DNA from: Bacillota bacterium
GTDB lineage: Bacteria; Bacillota; Clostridia; DSM-8532
Direction of reading: 5' to 3'
NCBI GenBank assembly: GCA_022702935.2
Contig: JAKIML020000098.1
Location: 83,234 to 147,233, forward strand
DNA: 64,000 nt
The translations under genes were made by a program, and so were the position numbers. Shown here one piece after another: positions 16,355-24,007 of this stretch (its first letter is position 1; every line of letters begins with the position of its first letter). The notes below the pieces were generated by a model. It searched no databases, was not told the DNA's origin, and saw only the letters and a program-made list of their open reading frames with translations.

Positions 16355-17778
16355 TACAGATGCTTCCTCCTTATCCAGACGAATACGCCCAATCCGATAA
16401 TGGCCAGAGGCAGGACAAAGCTTATGGCGATGAAGGCAATAAATCTGCTTTGCGCAGTAAGGTTAATGGGCGTAGAGGCAAGACTCTTGGACGGAATGAT
16501 GATGGAATCGTCCTTGCCCTGCATCCAGTTAAGAATGGACATGATATAGCGCTTACCATTATCATTGGCCGTGGACATCCAGGAATCGGTCACAAAGTTG
16601 GCATTACCTATCAGGGCAACATGGCTGTCCTTAATAGAGTCAATGGTGGAAAGCGCACCCAGAATAAATGGTCCGGGAACTGTTTCCTGGGTTACCAGGT
16701 GGGTGCTCTGGCTCTTCTGAGAGGTGGAGAACAGTACAGCGGTAGTTATCCATTCTCTGCCGGTTTGAATAATGGAGACGCTTCGGCAATAGGGCATATA
16801 GAGGAAGAGTGAGTTGGGATCCAAATTGGTGGTAACCTCATGCTTGTTAGGCTGCGGAATAATGATATCGAAATCACTGTAATACCAATTCTGGTCGCCC
16901 TCTAGCACAAAGTCGTTGTTAATGGCCAGTGAGTATCTTTCAAAAACCTGATTAAAGTTGACCAGTTCATCAGGAGTATTTTGGACATCCATCAGGAAGA
17001 TAGCATTTCCGCCATTTTCCATATAGGCCAAAAGATTTTCAAGCTCAGCACCTAAAAGGTCAGTTTTGGGTGAACCAAAGATCAGGGCTGAAGCGTCCTC
17101 AGGAACGGGTGCAGAGAGGGAAAGCTCCTTGACCTCGTAGTTGTTGGCAGAAATGGTGGATTTCAGTGCTGAGAATTCATCATCAACACTGTGCTCGCCA
17201 TGGCCCTTTATGAAGTAGACCACGGGAGTAAAGTCTGCAACAACGCTCTTAATGGCACTGGAGAAAGCCTGCTCAATCTTGTAGCCTGCGGCAACGGGGT
17301 AACCGTAGCTGTAGTCATATTCTACCATATCGTTTTCGCTGACTACCCGGATCTTGCTGCCCGACTTAACCACAATGCTGCCTTCCCTTATTCCCTTAAT
17401 CTGTTCAGGATCAAGCTCACGCTTGACGTACAGGGGATCTCTTTCAATGTCCACAAACTTTAAGGTGATTTTTCCATTGCTCTTAATGTTATACTGTTTG
17501 AGGATTTCGAGAATTTCAGGGATTCTGAAATCGGTCTCTTCGGTGAGAATAATGACCTCAACATTCTTTTCCAGCGACTTGATCATGTCAATACTGGTAT
17601 TGCTCAATGAGAACATCTGATTCTTGGTAATATCAAAACGCATTCTGTTTTTTATGGCATCAAGGCCCAGAACCGCATTGAATAAAACGATGATGGCAAT
17701 GACCACCGCCGTTACGGCAAATGCATAGGATCCATATTTTAAACTTTTTTTGTTCATTTTAAAGCCTGACTTCTTCAT
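16354..17778 (-). CDS. GldG-like ABC-associated protein with extracytoplasmic ABC_transp_aux domain
   Basis: 474 residues. An N-terminal transmembrane helix (about residues 15-37) precedes a long extracytoplasmic domain (DITKNQMFSLSNTSIDMI... VYFIKGHGEHS ... DALIFGSPKTDLL-like) typical of the GldG/IFT52-like auxiliary family. A C-terminal transmembrane helix (FIAFIAISFVLPLAIIGLGV) and a basic tail follow. The ATG at 17778 has GGGGTGAT about 6 nt upstream, while the longer frame (17799) would overlap the permease gene. Works with the ATPase and permease encoded just upstream. Confidence 0.78.
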   Translation of the reverse strand: MKKSGFKMNKKSLKYGSYAFAVTAVVIAIIVLFNAVLGLDAIKNRMRFDITKNQMFSLSNTSIDMIKSLEKNVEVIILTEETDFRIPEILEILKQYNIKSNGKITLKFVDIERDPLYVKRELDPEQIKGIREGSIVVKSGSKIRVVSENDMVEYDYSYGYPVAAGYKIEQAFSSAIKSVVADFTPVVYFIKGHGEHSVDDEFSALKSTISANNYEVKELSLSAPVPEDASALIFGSPKTDLLGAELENLLAYMENGGNAIFLMDVQNTPDELVNFNQVFERYSLAINNDFVLEGDQNWYYSDFDIIIPQPNKHEVTTNLDPNSLFLYMPYCRSVSIIQTGREWITTAVLFSTSQKSQSTHLVTQETVPGPFILGALSTIDSIKDSHVALIGNANFVTDSWMSTANDNGKRYIMSILNWMQGKDDSIIIPSKSLASTPINLTAQSRFIAFIAISFVLPLAIIGLGVFVWIRRKHL

Positions 17779-17783
17779 TTCTA

Positions 17784-18491
17784 TCACCCCTGACTCCAAC
17801 GTTTGTGTTCAATAACCCTGATGGTCAGGAAGATGAACACCGCGGCAAAACTAATCATGAAAATGATATTGGTAAGGTCTATAATACCGTTGCCAAAGTC
17901 CTCATACTTAGCTGCAAGGGACAGCCAGGTTAAGGCTTTTGCAACAAAGCCTGAGAAAAAGCTGGCCAAAAAGTCAATGGCTGAAAGAGCAAAAAGACCT
18001 ACAAAGCCAATAACAGCAGCCACAATCTGGTTCTCGGTCAAGGATGAAGCAAAAACCCCTACGGCCACATAAACAGCACCGTAAAGAATGAATCCCAGAT
18101 AGGCGCTGGCGATAAGGGCCACATCGGGTTTGCCAAAGATAATCAGAATAATCGGGAAGATAAAGGATACAGCGGTCATAACCAGGAAAACCGAAAAGGC
18201 GGCAAGATACTTGCCCATAACAATCTCACCAATCTTGGCGGGAGAGGTTAAAAGAAGGACTTCTGTGCCGTTCTTCTTGTCCTCGGCAATGGTTCTCATG
18301 GTGATGATGGGAACAAAGAACATAAGAAGGAAGCTCATGGTGCCGACAATATCACCCATAAAATCCGAGGTGCCGGTGCCGAGACCATCATTGAAAAACA
18401 GGCTGAGCAAAAACGTAAATAAACCAATAACCACATAAGCGATGGGAGAATTGAAATAGGATCTGAAATCACGCTTCAGAATGGCTAGCAT
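17784..18491 (-). CDS. ABC-2 type permease (GldF-like)
   Basis: 235 residues with six predicted transmembrane helices, starting LAILKRDFRSYFNSPIAYVV, the usual opening of this permease family. The EDKKNGTEVLLLTSPAKIGEIVMGKYL segment matches the coupling region of GldF-like permeases (MRTIAEDKKNGT). It begins 2 nt after the ATPase stop and is followed 5 nt later by the GldG-like gene. Confidence 0.85.
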   Translation of the reverse strand: MLAILKRDFRSYFNSPIAYVVIGLFTFLLSLFFNDGLGTGTSDFMGDIVGTMSFLLMFFVPIITMRTIAEDKKNGTEVLLLTSPAKIGEIVMGKYLAAFSVFLVMTAVSFIFPIILIIFGKPDVALIASAYLGFILYGAVYVAVGVFASSLTENQIVAAVIGFVGLFALSAIDFLASFFSGFVAKALTWLSLAAKYEDFGNGIIDLTNIIFMISFAAVFIFLTIRVIEHKRWSQG

Positions 18492-18493
18492 AA

Positions 18494-19444
18494 TTATTTG
18501 GCCTCCTTTTCTTCGGTGGTTGTCAACTGGAGGAAGATATCTTCCAGCGACAGGCTCATGGACTTAAGCTCCAGAATAGGATATCCATGCTGAGCAAGCT
18601 GGTTGAACATCTGTCTTCTGACGTCTACCTCTTTGTCGGCTTCGACGATATAGCTGTACTCATCGTCCTTCAGCTTGCCACTGGTTTCAAGGTATTTCAC
18701 ACCATAGAGATGAGAAAGGATATCCTTAACCTTGTTTTCAGGTCCGGCAACGGTAACGGTAAAGCGTGAAAAGTCGGCAAGCTTCTTGGAAAGATTATCG
18801 GGTGTGTCGATGGCCGCAATCTTTCCTTTATTGATAATAACCACTCTGTCACAAACTGCGCTGACCTCGGGAAGAATATGGGAGCTCAGGATAATGGTAT
18901 GGTTTTTGCCCAGAGCTTTAATCAGCTTACGGATCTCAATGATTTGCTTTGGGTCAAGACCTACCGTAGGCTCGTCCAGGATCAGAACCTCGGGTGTGCC
19001 TACCAGGGCTTGTGCAAGACCCACTCTTTGCTTATAACCCTTGGACAGGTTCTTGATGAGACGGTGACTGACATGGGTGATTTTCACCAGCTCCATGATG
19101 TCCTTTTTCTGGTTCTTCCATTCCTTTGCGGGTACGGATTTCAAATTGGCGCAGAAATCAAGGTACTCGTTGACTGTCATGTCCAAATACAGGGGCGGCA
19201 ATTCGGGGAGATACCCAATATGCTTCTTAACCTCATTGGGGTTCTCCAGAACATCATAGCCAGCAACTTTTACAGTTCCCGACGTGGATGAAATAAAGCC
19301 GGTAAGGATGTTCATGGTAGTGGATTTGCCCGCACCATTAGGTCCCAGGAAGCCAAGAATCTCGCCCTTTTCAACGGTAAAGCTTACGTTGTCAAGTGCC
19401 TTGATTTTCCCGTATTCTTTGGTTAGATTACTAATCTCTATCAT
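18494..19444 (-). CDS. ABC transporter ATPase (GldA-like)
   Basis: 316 residues. Walker A is GPNGAGKST, the Q-loop region is HIGYLPELPPLYLDMTV, the signature is LSKGYKQRVGLAQAL, Walker B is VLILDEPTVGLDP and the switch His is ILSSHILPE. A ~90-residue C-terminal extension follows the nucleotide-binding domain. AGGAGG sits 6 nt before ATG 19444, so the longer frame to 19504 is rejected. First gene of the operon ATPase-permease-GldG-DUF4340. Confidence 0.9.
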   Translation of the reverse strand: MIEISNLTKEYGKIKALDNVSFTVEKGEILGFLGPNGAGKSTTMNILTGFISSTSGTVKVAGYDVLENPNEVKKHIGYLPELPPLYLDMTVNEYLDFCANLKSVPAKEWKNQKKDIMELVKITHVSHRLIKNLSKGYKQRVGLAQALVGTPEVLILDEPTVGLDPKQIIEIRKLIKALGKNHTIILSSHILPEVSAVCDRVVIINKGKIAAIDTPDNLSKKLADFSRFTVTVAGPENKVKDILSHLYGVKYLETSGKLKDDEYSYIVEADKEVDVRRQMFNQLAQHGYPILELKSMSLSLEDIFLQLTTTEEKEAK

Positions 19445-19610
19445 GCTATTCCTCCTTCTTTTTGATTCCTCTCCCGCACCATTAAAGGGCACCGGGTTCA
19501 TCAAAAAGATAGCGGGCTTTGATCCCTTATGAAACCATTAACCCGCACTATCCTGATTACTACAATTTCCATTATGCATGAAATTCATGAACATATTGTG
19601 AACAAATTGT

Positions 19611-19648
19611 AAATAACAATGGCTAGCTCTCGCTAGCCATTGTTATTT
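19611..19648 (-). terminator. Terminator of fabI
   Basis: A perfect 17-bp stem, AAATAACAATGGCTAGC (19611-19627) and GCTAGCCATTGTTATTT (19632-19648), with a TCTC loop. It is the strongest hairpin in the window. Confidence 0.8.
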
Positions 19649-19767
19649 GATGCTCGCTTCGTTCGTATTAAATTGCTCCGCGGGTTATTAGGCCTGCCTC
19701 AGTTGTTTGATGCTCACTATGTTCGCATTAACAATTGTCTTCGGGACTTCGGTGCCAGCTCAACTTG
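19646..19767. repeat. Two imperfect ~60-bp tandem repeat units
   Basis: The unit at 19646 (TTTGATGCTCGCTTCGTTCG then TATTAAATTG) and the unit at 19706 (TTTGATGCTCACTATGTTCG then CATTAACAATTG) align over their whole length with small indels. A weak third start (TTGATACTCCCACTAT) follows near 19768 and runs into the 3' end of fabI. Confidence 0.55.
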
Positions 19768-19779
19768 TTGATACTCCCA

Positions 19780-20547
19780 CTATACCCCCATGTTGTGGTA
19801 TCCCGAGTCCACATAGACAATTTCGCTGGTAACCCCGGACGACAGTTCGCTGAGAAGGTATACTGCCGTTCCGCCCAGGTCTTCCAGAGTGATGTTCCTC
19901 TTGAGGGGCGCTTTCTGCTCAACCACTTCCAGGATATCGCTGAAGTTCTTGACGCCCTTGGCCGACATGGTCTTGATGGGTCCGGCCGAAATGGCATTGA
20001 CCCGGATATTCTTAGGCCCAAGCTCATAGGCCATATAACGCACACTGGCCTCCAGAGCTGCCTTTGCCACACCCATTATGTTATAGCCCGGAGACACTCT
20101 GACTGAGCCGCCATAGGTCAAGGTCAGAATGCTTCCGCCCTTGGTCATAAGCTCCTGTGCCCGTCTTGACACAGCCAGCAGGGAATAGACGCTCACATCC
20201 ATGGCCAGGGTGAACCCGTCCCGGGAGGTGTTGACAAAGGTGTCCTGCAAATCCTCGCTCTTTGCAAAGGCTATGGCATGAACCAGCCCATGAAGAACGC
20301 CGAATCTCTCTTTAATCTCGCTAAAGAGCTTATCAATATCCTCATCCCTGGTCACATCGCAGGCATAGGCCGCCACTTCGCCCATGTCAGCAGTAAGCTT
20401 GATTAAGGCTTCCTTCTCCCTCTCGCCCAAATAGGTGAAGATGGGATTGCCGCCCTGAGCCTTTACAGCCTGTGCAATTCCCCAGGCAATACTCCATTTA
20501 TTGCGTACACCCATGATAAGTATATTCTTGCCTTCCAAAAGACCCAC
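19780..20547 (-). CDS. fabI: Enoyl-[acyl-carrier-protein] reductase (NADH)
   Basis: 255 residues, the atypical short-chain dehydrogenase that performs the last reduction of type II fatty-acid elongation. The N-terminal NILIMGVRNKWSIAWGIAQA is the FabI-type cofactor loop. The catalytic Tyr/Lys pair is in LTYGGSVRVSPGYNIMGVAK, where the FabI Y-x6-Y-x6-K spacing holds. NAISAGPIKTMSAKG and the C-terminal EIVYVDSGYHNMGV are typical. Translation starts at GTG 20547 with GGAGG 8 nt upstream. It stands alone, away from other fab genes. Confidence 0.95.
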   Translation of the reverse strand: MGLLEGKNILIMGVRNKWSIAWGIAQAVKAQGGNPIFTYLGEREKEALIKLTADMGEVAAYACDVTRDEDIDKLFSEIKERFGVLHGLVHAIAFAKSEDLQDTFVNTSRDGFTLAMDVSVYSLLAVSRRAQELMTKGGSILTLTYGGSVRVSPGYNIMGVAKAALEASVRYMAYELGPKNIRVNAISAGPIKTMSAKGVKNFSDILEVVEQKAPLKRNITLEDLGGTAVYLLSELSSGVTSEIVYVDSGYHNMGV

Positions 20548-20734
20548 TCAAAATCCCTCCATTTTATCATCAAATATTATTATCTGCTCCTAATAATATA
20601 CATCAAAACAGGACTCACATCAAGGGTATCCCTGAAGGTCATTTCCTATAAGACAAGGTCGGAGCAAAAAATATGTCGCAATTCTCAATTATTTGACACA
20701 AAATGTCGGAAACCAAGTATTCATGCACTTTTTG

Positions 20735-20763
20735 TTGACTTGGCAGCGATGTAATGTTACACT
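20735..20763 (+). promoter_or_regulatory. Promoter of the Spo0E-like gene
   Basis: -35 TTGACT (20735-20740), 17 bp, -10 TACACT (20758-20763). Two TGTCG-type motifs (TGTCGCA at 20674-20680, TGTCGGA at 20704-20710) lie upstream; each differs from the Spo0A box TGTCGAA by one base. Confidence 0.55.
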
Positions 20764-20808
20764 GCATGTAGAAAACTGTTCTTTTTCCTAATTAGGAGGG
20801 AGATACCA

Positions 20809-20964
20809 ATGAAAAGTCTTGAAAAAGCACGAAACAAGCTGAATAAGGCTATAGTTGCAGGGTGCAGTAAGGATGTTATTTTGAACATCAGCAGACAAGT
20901 GGATGATCTCATTGTTGAACAAATGAAAATCAAGAATAAGAAATACATCACGAAAGGGCAGTAA
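20809..20964 (+). CDS. Spo0E-like aspartyl-phosphate phosphatase
   Basis: A 51-residue protein preceded by AGGAGGGA. It has the two-helix Spo0E pattern: KLNKAIVAGCSKDVILNISR, then the SRQVDDLIVEQM motif corresponding to the conserved SxxLDxLI, with the key Ser and Asp present. Spo0E-type proteins dephosphorylate Spo0A-phosphate or related response regulators and restrain sporulation. The gene has its own promoter, and its stop codon lies inside the terminator stem. It is very short, but pattern, ribosome-binding site and promoter agree. Confidence 0.8.
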   Translation: MKSLEKARNKLNKAIVAGCSKDVILNISRQVDDLIVEQMKIKNKKYITKGQ

Positions 20965-20982
20965 GCGCCAGGCTTACTGCCC
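20956..20982. terminator. Terminator shared by the Spo0E-like gene and the aminotransferase operon
   Basis: GGGCAGTAAGC (20956-20966) pairs with GCTTACTGCCC (20972-20982), followed by TTCTATTT; it lies between convergent genes. Confidence 0.8.
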
Positions 20983-21009
20983 TTCTATTTCCCAACTATT
21001 TCCCATGGG

Positions 21010-22182
21010 TTATCCGGCCTTTACCTTATCCACAAAACGTTTGATTCGGGTCAGGGCCTCTCTGATGTTGTCGATGGAGGTTGCATAGGTAGCTCGGGCA
21101 AAGCCTTCACCAGAAGCACCAAAAGCATTGCCGGGCACCATGAGAACCCGTTCTTCCTTGAGAAGTCCCTCGCAGAATTCATCGGAGGTTAATCCGGTGG
21201 AGCGAATGTCGGGGAAGACATAGAAGGCACCGACGGGTTCAAAGCAATCCAGACCCGCTTTTCTGAAGCCATCCACCATCAAAAGCCGACGGCGGTTGTA
21301 TTCCGCAACCATCTTTTTCACTTCGGGCTCCCCGTTTCTTAAGGCCTCAATGGCTGCAAACTGGGCAGTGGTGGGACTGCACATAATGGCATATTGATGG
21401 ATCTTAAGCATCTGTGTTATGGCCTCGCTGGGACCACAGGCAAAGCCTATACGCCATCCGGTCATGGCAAAGGCCTTGGAGAAGCCGTTGATGACAATGG
21501 TTTTATCCTTCATTTCAGGGAACTGTGCAATGGATACATGGTTTCCGCGGTATGTAAGCTCGGCATAGAGCTCGTCGGAAATCACAATAATATCCTTATC
21601 CTTGAGAACCTCCACAATGGCCTTGTAATCCTCATAGTCCATGGTGGCTCCCGTTGGATTGTTGGGATAGCCCATAATGATCATCTTAGTCCTGGGGGTA
21701 ATGGCATCGAGGATTTGCTGGGGCTGAAGCTTGAAACGGTCCTCTGCCTTAAGCTCAATGGGCACGGGTGTGGCTCCTGAGAACATAACACAGCCTTTAT
21801 AGGCCACAAAGGAGGGTTCGGGTACAAGAACCTCGTCGCCAGGGCCGACAAAGGTTCGGATGGCAATATCAATAGCCTCGCTGCCCCCCACCGTCACAAT
21901 GATTTCACCAGTGGGACTATAGTCCAGAGAGAACCGGCTTTTCATGTACCGGGCAATCTCCCGGCGCAGCTCAATAAAACCGGCATTGGAGGAATAAAAG
22001 GTTTTGCCTTTTTCAAGAGAATAGATACCCTCCTCACGAATGGACCAGGGGGTTTCAAAATCGGGCTCTCCAATACCCAGGGAGATGGCATCCTTCATTT
22101 CGTTGATCATGTCAAAGTATTTCCGAATCCCTGACGGCGGTGTGTTCAGAATATGGGGTTTGATCATTTGTCGAATATTCAT
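21010..22182 (-). CDS. Class I/II PLP-dependent aminotransferase (aspartate/aromatic type)
   Basis: 390 residues of fold-type I. The N-terminal SLGIGEPDFETP, the cofactor-contacting YPNNPTGATM, the Asp in ISDELYAEL and the Schiff-base Lys in GFSKAFAMTGWRIGFACGP are all present, as is the C-terminal Arg in FARATYATS. It transfers amino groups between an amino acid and 2-oxoglutarate; the exact substrate (Asp, aromatic, or other) cannot be told. Its ATG overlaps the stop of the Lrp-type regulator (ATGA), so the two are translationally coupled and probably linked in function. Confidence 0.88.
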   Translation of the reverse strand: MNIRQMIKPHILNTPPSGIRKYFDMINEMKDAISLGIGEPDFETPWSIREEGIYSLEKGKTFYSSNAGFIELRREIARYMKSRFSLDYSPTGEIIVTVGGSEAIDIAIRTFVGPGDEVLVPEPSFVAYKGCVMFSGATPVPIELKAEDRFKLQPQQILDAITPRTKMIIMGYPNNPTGATMDYEDYKAIVEVLKDKDIIVISDELYAELTYRGNHVSIAQFPEMKDKTIVINGFSKAFAMTGWRIGFACGPSEAITQMLKIHQYAIMCSPTTAQFAAIEALRNGEPEVKKMVAEYNRRRLLMVDGFRKAGLDCFEPVGAFYVFPDIRSTGLTSDEFCEGLLKEERVLMVPGNAFGASGEGFARATYATSIDNIREALTRIKRFVDKVKAG

Positions 22183-22661
22183 AGAATCACAGCCTCCCGT
22201 TCATCCTTTTGGATACGGTTGAACACCACGCCATTATCCTTATACTTTTTAAGCACAAAGTGGGTAGCGCAGCTCAGAACCGATTCAATGGGCGCAAGCT
22301 TCTCGGCCACAAAGAGCGCCACCTCCTTCATGGTTTTTCCCTCAACGACAACAAAGAGATCAAAGCCTCCCGACATGAGGCTGCAAGCCGATACCTGGGG
22401 GAATTGATAAATGCGCTCAGCCACCTTATCAAAGCCCTGCCCCCGCTGGGGAGTGACTTTCACTTCAATGTATGCGGTGACAATCTCATTCTCGGTCTTT
22501 TCCCAATCAATGACTGTATTATAGCCGATAATGATCCCATTCTCCTCTAATTCCTTTATGGCCGCCTTAACGGCTTCAGGGGTTGCCCCCACCATAACCG
22601 CTATTTCCTCATCCGAAATCCTGCTATTGTTTCTTAAAATCTCTAAAATCTGATTCTTCAT
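22179..22661 (-). CDS. Lrp/AsnC-family transcriptional regulator
   Basis: 160 residues. An N-terminal winged helix-turn-helix (ILRNNSRISDEEIAVMVGAT, residues ~5-50) is followed by a RAM ligand-binding domain (TAYIEVKVTPQRGQGFDKVAE... MSGGFDLFVVVEGKTMKE). These proteins form octamers that sense amino acids. ATGA overlap with the downstream aminotransferase suggests it controls that gene and itself. GGGAG precedes the ATG. Confidence 0.9.
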   Translation of the reverse strand: MKNQILEILRNNSRISDEEIAVMVGATPEAVKAAIKELEENGIIIGYNTVIDWEKTENEIVTAYIEVKVTPQRGQGFDKVAERIYQFPQVSACSLMSGGFDLFVVVEGKTMKEVALFVAEKLAPIESVLSCATHFVLKKYKDNGVVFNRIQKDEREAVIL

Positions 22662-22713
22662 AAGACCGACTCCCTTCCTACCTTTAGGTTATGTATAAAT
22701 GTATAAAACGAAA

Positions 22714-22736
22714 CCCTGCTCCAACAGCAAGCAGGG
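22714..22736 (-). terminator. Terminator of the trxA/DivIVA-like transcript
   Basis: On the minus strand, CCCTGCT...AGCAGGG (22736-22714), then TTTCGTTTT, 46 bp after the DivIVA-like stop. Confidence 0.65.
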
Positions 22737-22781
22737 CCTCACAAAAACCATGTGGTATAACCGCCTTCATCAACGGAATTC

Positions 22782-23270
22782 TCAGCCTACCTTAGACTCT
22801 TCACCACTTGTTTCATTATATTCAGCTTCCTTGTTCTCTATGTATGCCTCAACTTCATTGACAAGGGACTGATACTTTGTGAGCATCTCTACCACTTGGG
22901 CCTTAATGCTTTTAATATCACGTTTAATGTCGATTATGCGCTCCCTTTCAGTCTCAAGCGCCTGTTCGAGCCTGGCCTTCTCCTCCGCCGCTCGCGCTCG
23001 GGCCTCTTCGATAATGGCATCCGCTTTTTCCTGTGCCTTAATAAGGGCACCAGCAATTCTCTCCTTCTCCTTAGAGAGGATCTGGCTGTCCTGTGAAGTT
23101 GATTCATAACGGGTCTTCATTTCCCGAATCTGAAGCTTAAGATTGGATATTTCATCATCTTTCTCCTTCAGACGCTGATCAAATTCCTGAAGGATCTTTT
23201 CGATGTAGGCATTGACATCGGATTTGTTAAATCCAAAAGGTGAAGAACCAAATCTCTTTTCACCGGACAT
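22782..23270 (-). CDS. DivIVA/GpsB-like coiled-coil protein
   Basis: 162 residues. The N-terminal KRFGSSPFGFNKSDVNAYIEKI resembles the membrane-curvature-sensing head of DivIVA (a short F-N-K-x-D-V-x-x-Y-I motif). It is followed by a nearly continuous coiled coil (about 30-150) rich in Glu/Lys/Arg/Ala. DivIVA-like proteins tether partners to poles or division sites. The annotated TTG at 23276 is less likely than the ATG at 23270, which has AGGAG 8 nt upstream. It lies 43 nt after trxA and is probably co-transcribed. Confidence 0.75.
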   Translation of the reverse strand: MSGEKRFGSSPFGFNKSDVNAYIEKILQEFDQRLKEKDDEISNLKLQIREMKTRYESTSQDSQILSKEKERIAGALIKAQEKADAIIEEARARAAEEKARLEQALETERERIIDIKRDIKSIKAQVVEMLTKYQSLVNEVEAYIENKEAEYNETSGEESKVG

Positions 23271-23313
23271 ATCCAACTCTCCTTTTACATTTCATTCATG
23301 AAATCATTAAACC

Positions 23314-23643
23314 TTAAATATACTTTTCAATCAGTTGCTTCAGTTCAGCCTTGGTGCGTGCTCCGATAATCCGTTCAACCTGTACGCCATCTTTATAAAT
23401 CATCAATGTGGGAATGCTCATAATATTAAAGTTCTGGACCAACGTGCTTTCTTCATCCACATTGACCTTGCCCATAAGGAAACGGCCGTCATATTCCTCG
23501 GCCAAATCGTCAATAATAGGTCCGATGGCCTTGCAGGGACCGCACCATATTGCCCAGAAATCCAGTAAGATAGGCAGCTTGGAATTTAAAACAAGCTCAT
23601 CAAAATTCGAGTGATTTATCGTGAGTACCTTTTCTGATGCCAT
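23314..23643 (-). CDS. trxA: Thioredoxin
   Basis: 109 residues, a single thioredoxin fold with active site WCGPC (in FWAIWCGPCKAIGP) and the cis-Pro loop in MSIPTLMIYKDG. It reduces protein disulphides in the cytoplasm, recharged by thioredoxin reductase (not in the window). The start ATG 23643 follows AGGGAAA. Confidence 0.95.
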   Translation of the reverse strand: MASEKVLTINHSNFDELVLNSKLPILLDFWAIWCGPCKAIGPIIDDLAEEYDGRFLMGKVNVDEESTLVQNFNIMSIPTLMIYKDGVQVERIIGARTKAELKQLIEKYI

Positions 23644-24007
23644 TTTCCCTAATCCTTTCCAATGTAATTTCCAATTTATGTTTTGTTATTTATATAGTTT
23701 ATAATATAATTCGGCACTTTACAACAGCATATTTACTTCACAATGTCTTACCCAAATCACGCTGATCACCTATTTCCCGCCTAATTAGCAAAAGGTTGTT
23801 CAAATTCCATATAAACATTGGAAAATTCATGCATAATCATGGTAAGTTATTGCGTTGCACTATGGGGAATAAGGCCTGTATGATCATTGTATATTTTAAA
23901 TGGCGATCTCTGCCCTGCGGCGCTTAACTTTATACAGGATGGCCGTGTATTATATAGGCAGTGATTGGGGTATATATAATTGTAACTCACAACTTAGGGA
24001 GGTTTTT
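23644..24007. other. Divergent intergenic region trxA / glgP
   Basis: An AT-rich region with several TATA-like hexamers on both strands. A possible -10 for glgP, TATGAT (23879-23884), lies about 125 bp before its start; no convincing -35 was found. The glgP reading frame stays open upstream to 23900, but the only good Shine-Dalgarno (AGGGAGG, 23996-24002) serves the ATG at 24008. No small gene or riboswitch recognised. Confidence 0.4.

Larger units (their letters stand above)
19445..19779. other. Intergenic region with terminator and decayed tandem repeat
   Basis: It holds a 13-bp palindrome, CATGAAATTCATG (19577-19589), then the 17-bp terminator stem (19611-19648), then two imperfect ~60-bp tandem units starting TTTGATGCTC at 19646 and 19706. 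I see no ORF with a ribosome-binding site. Confidence 0.6.
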
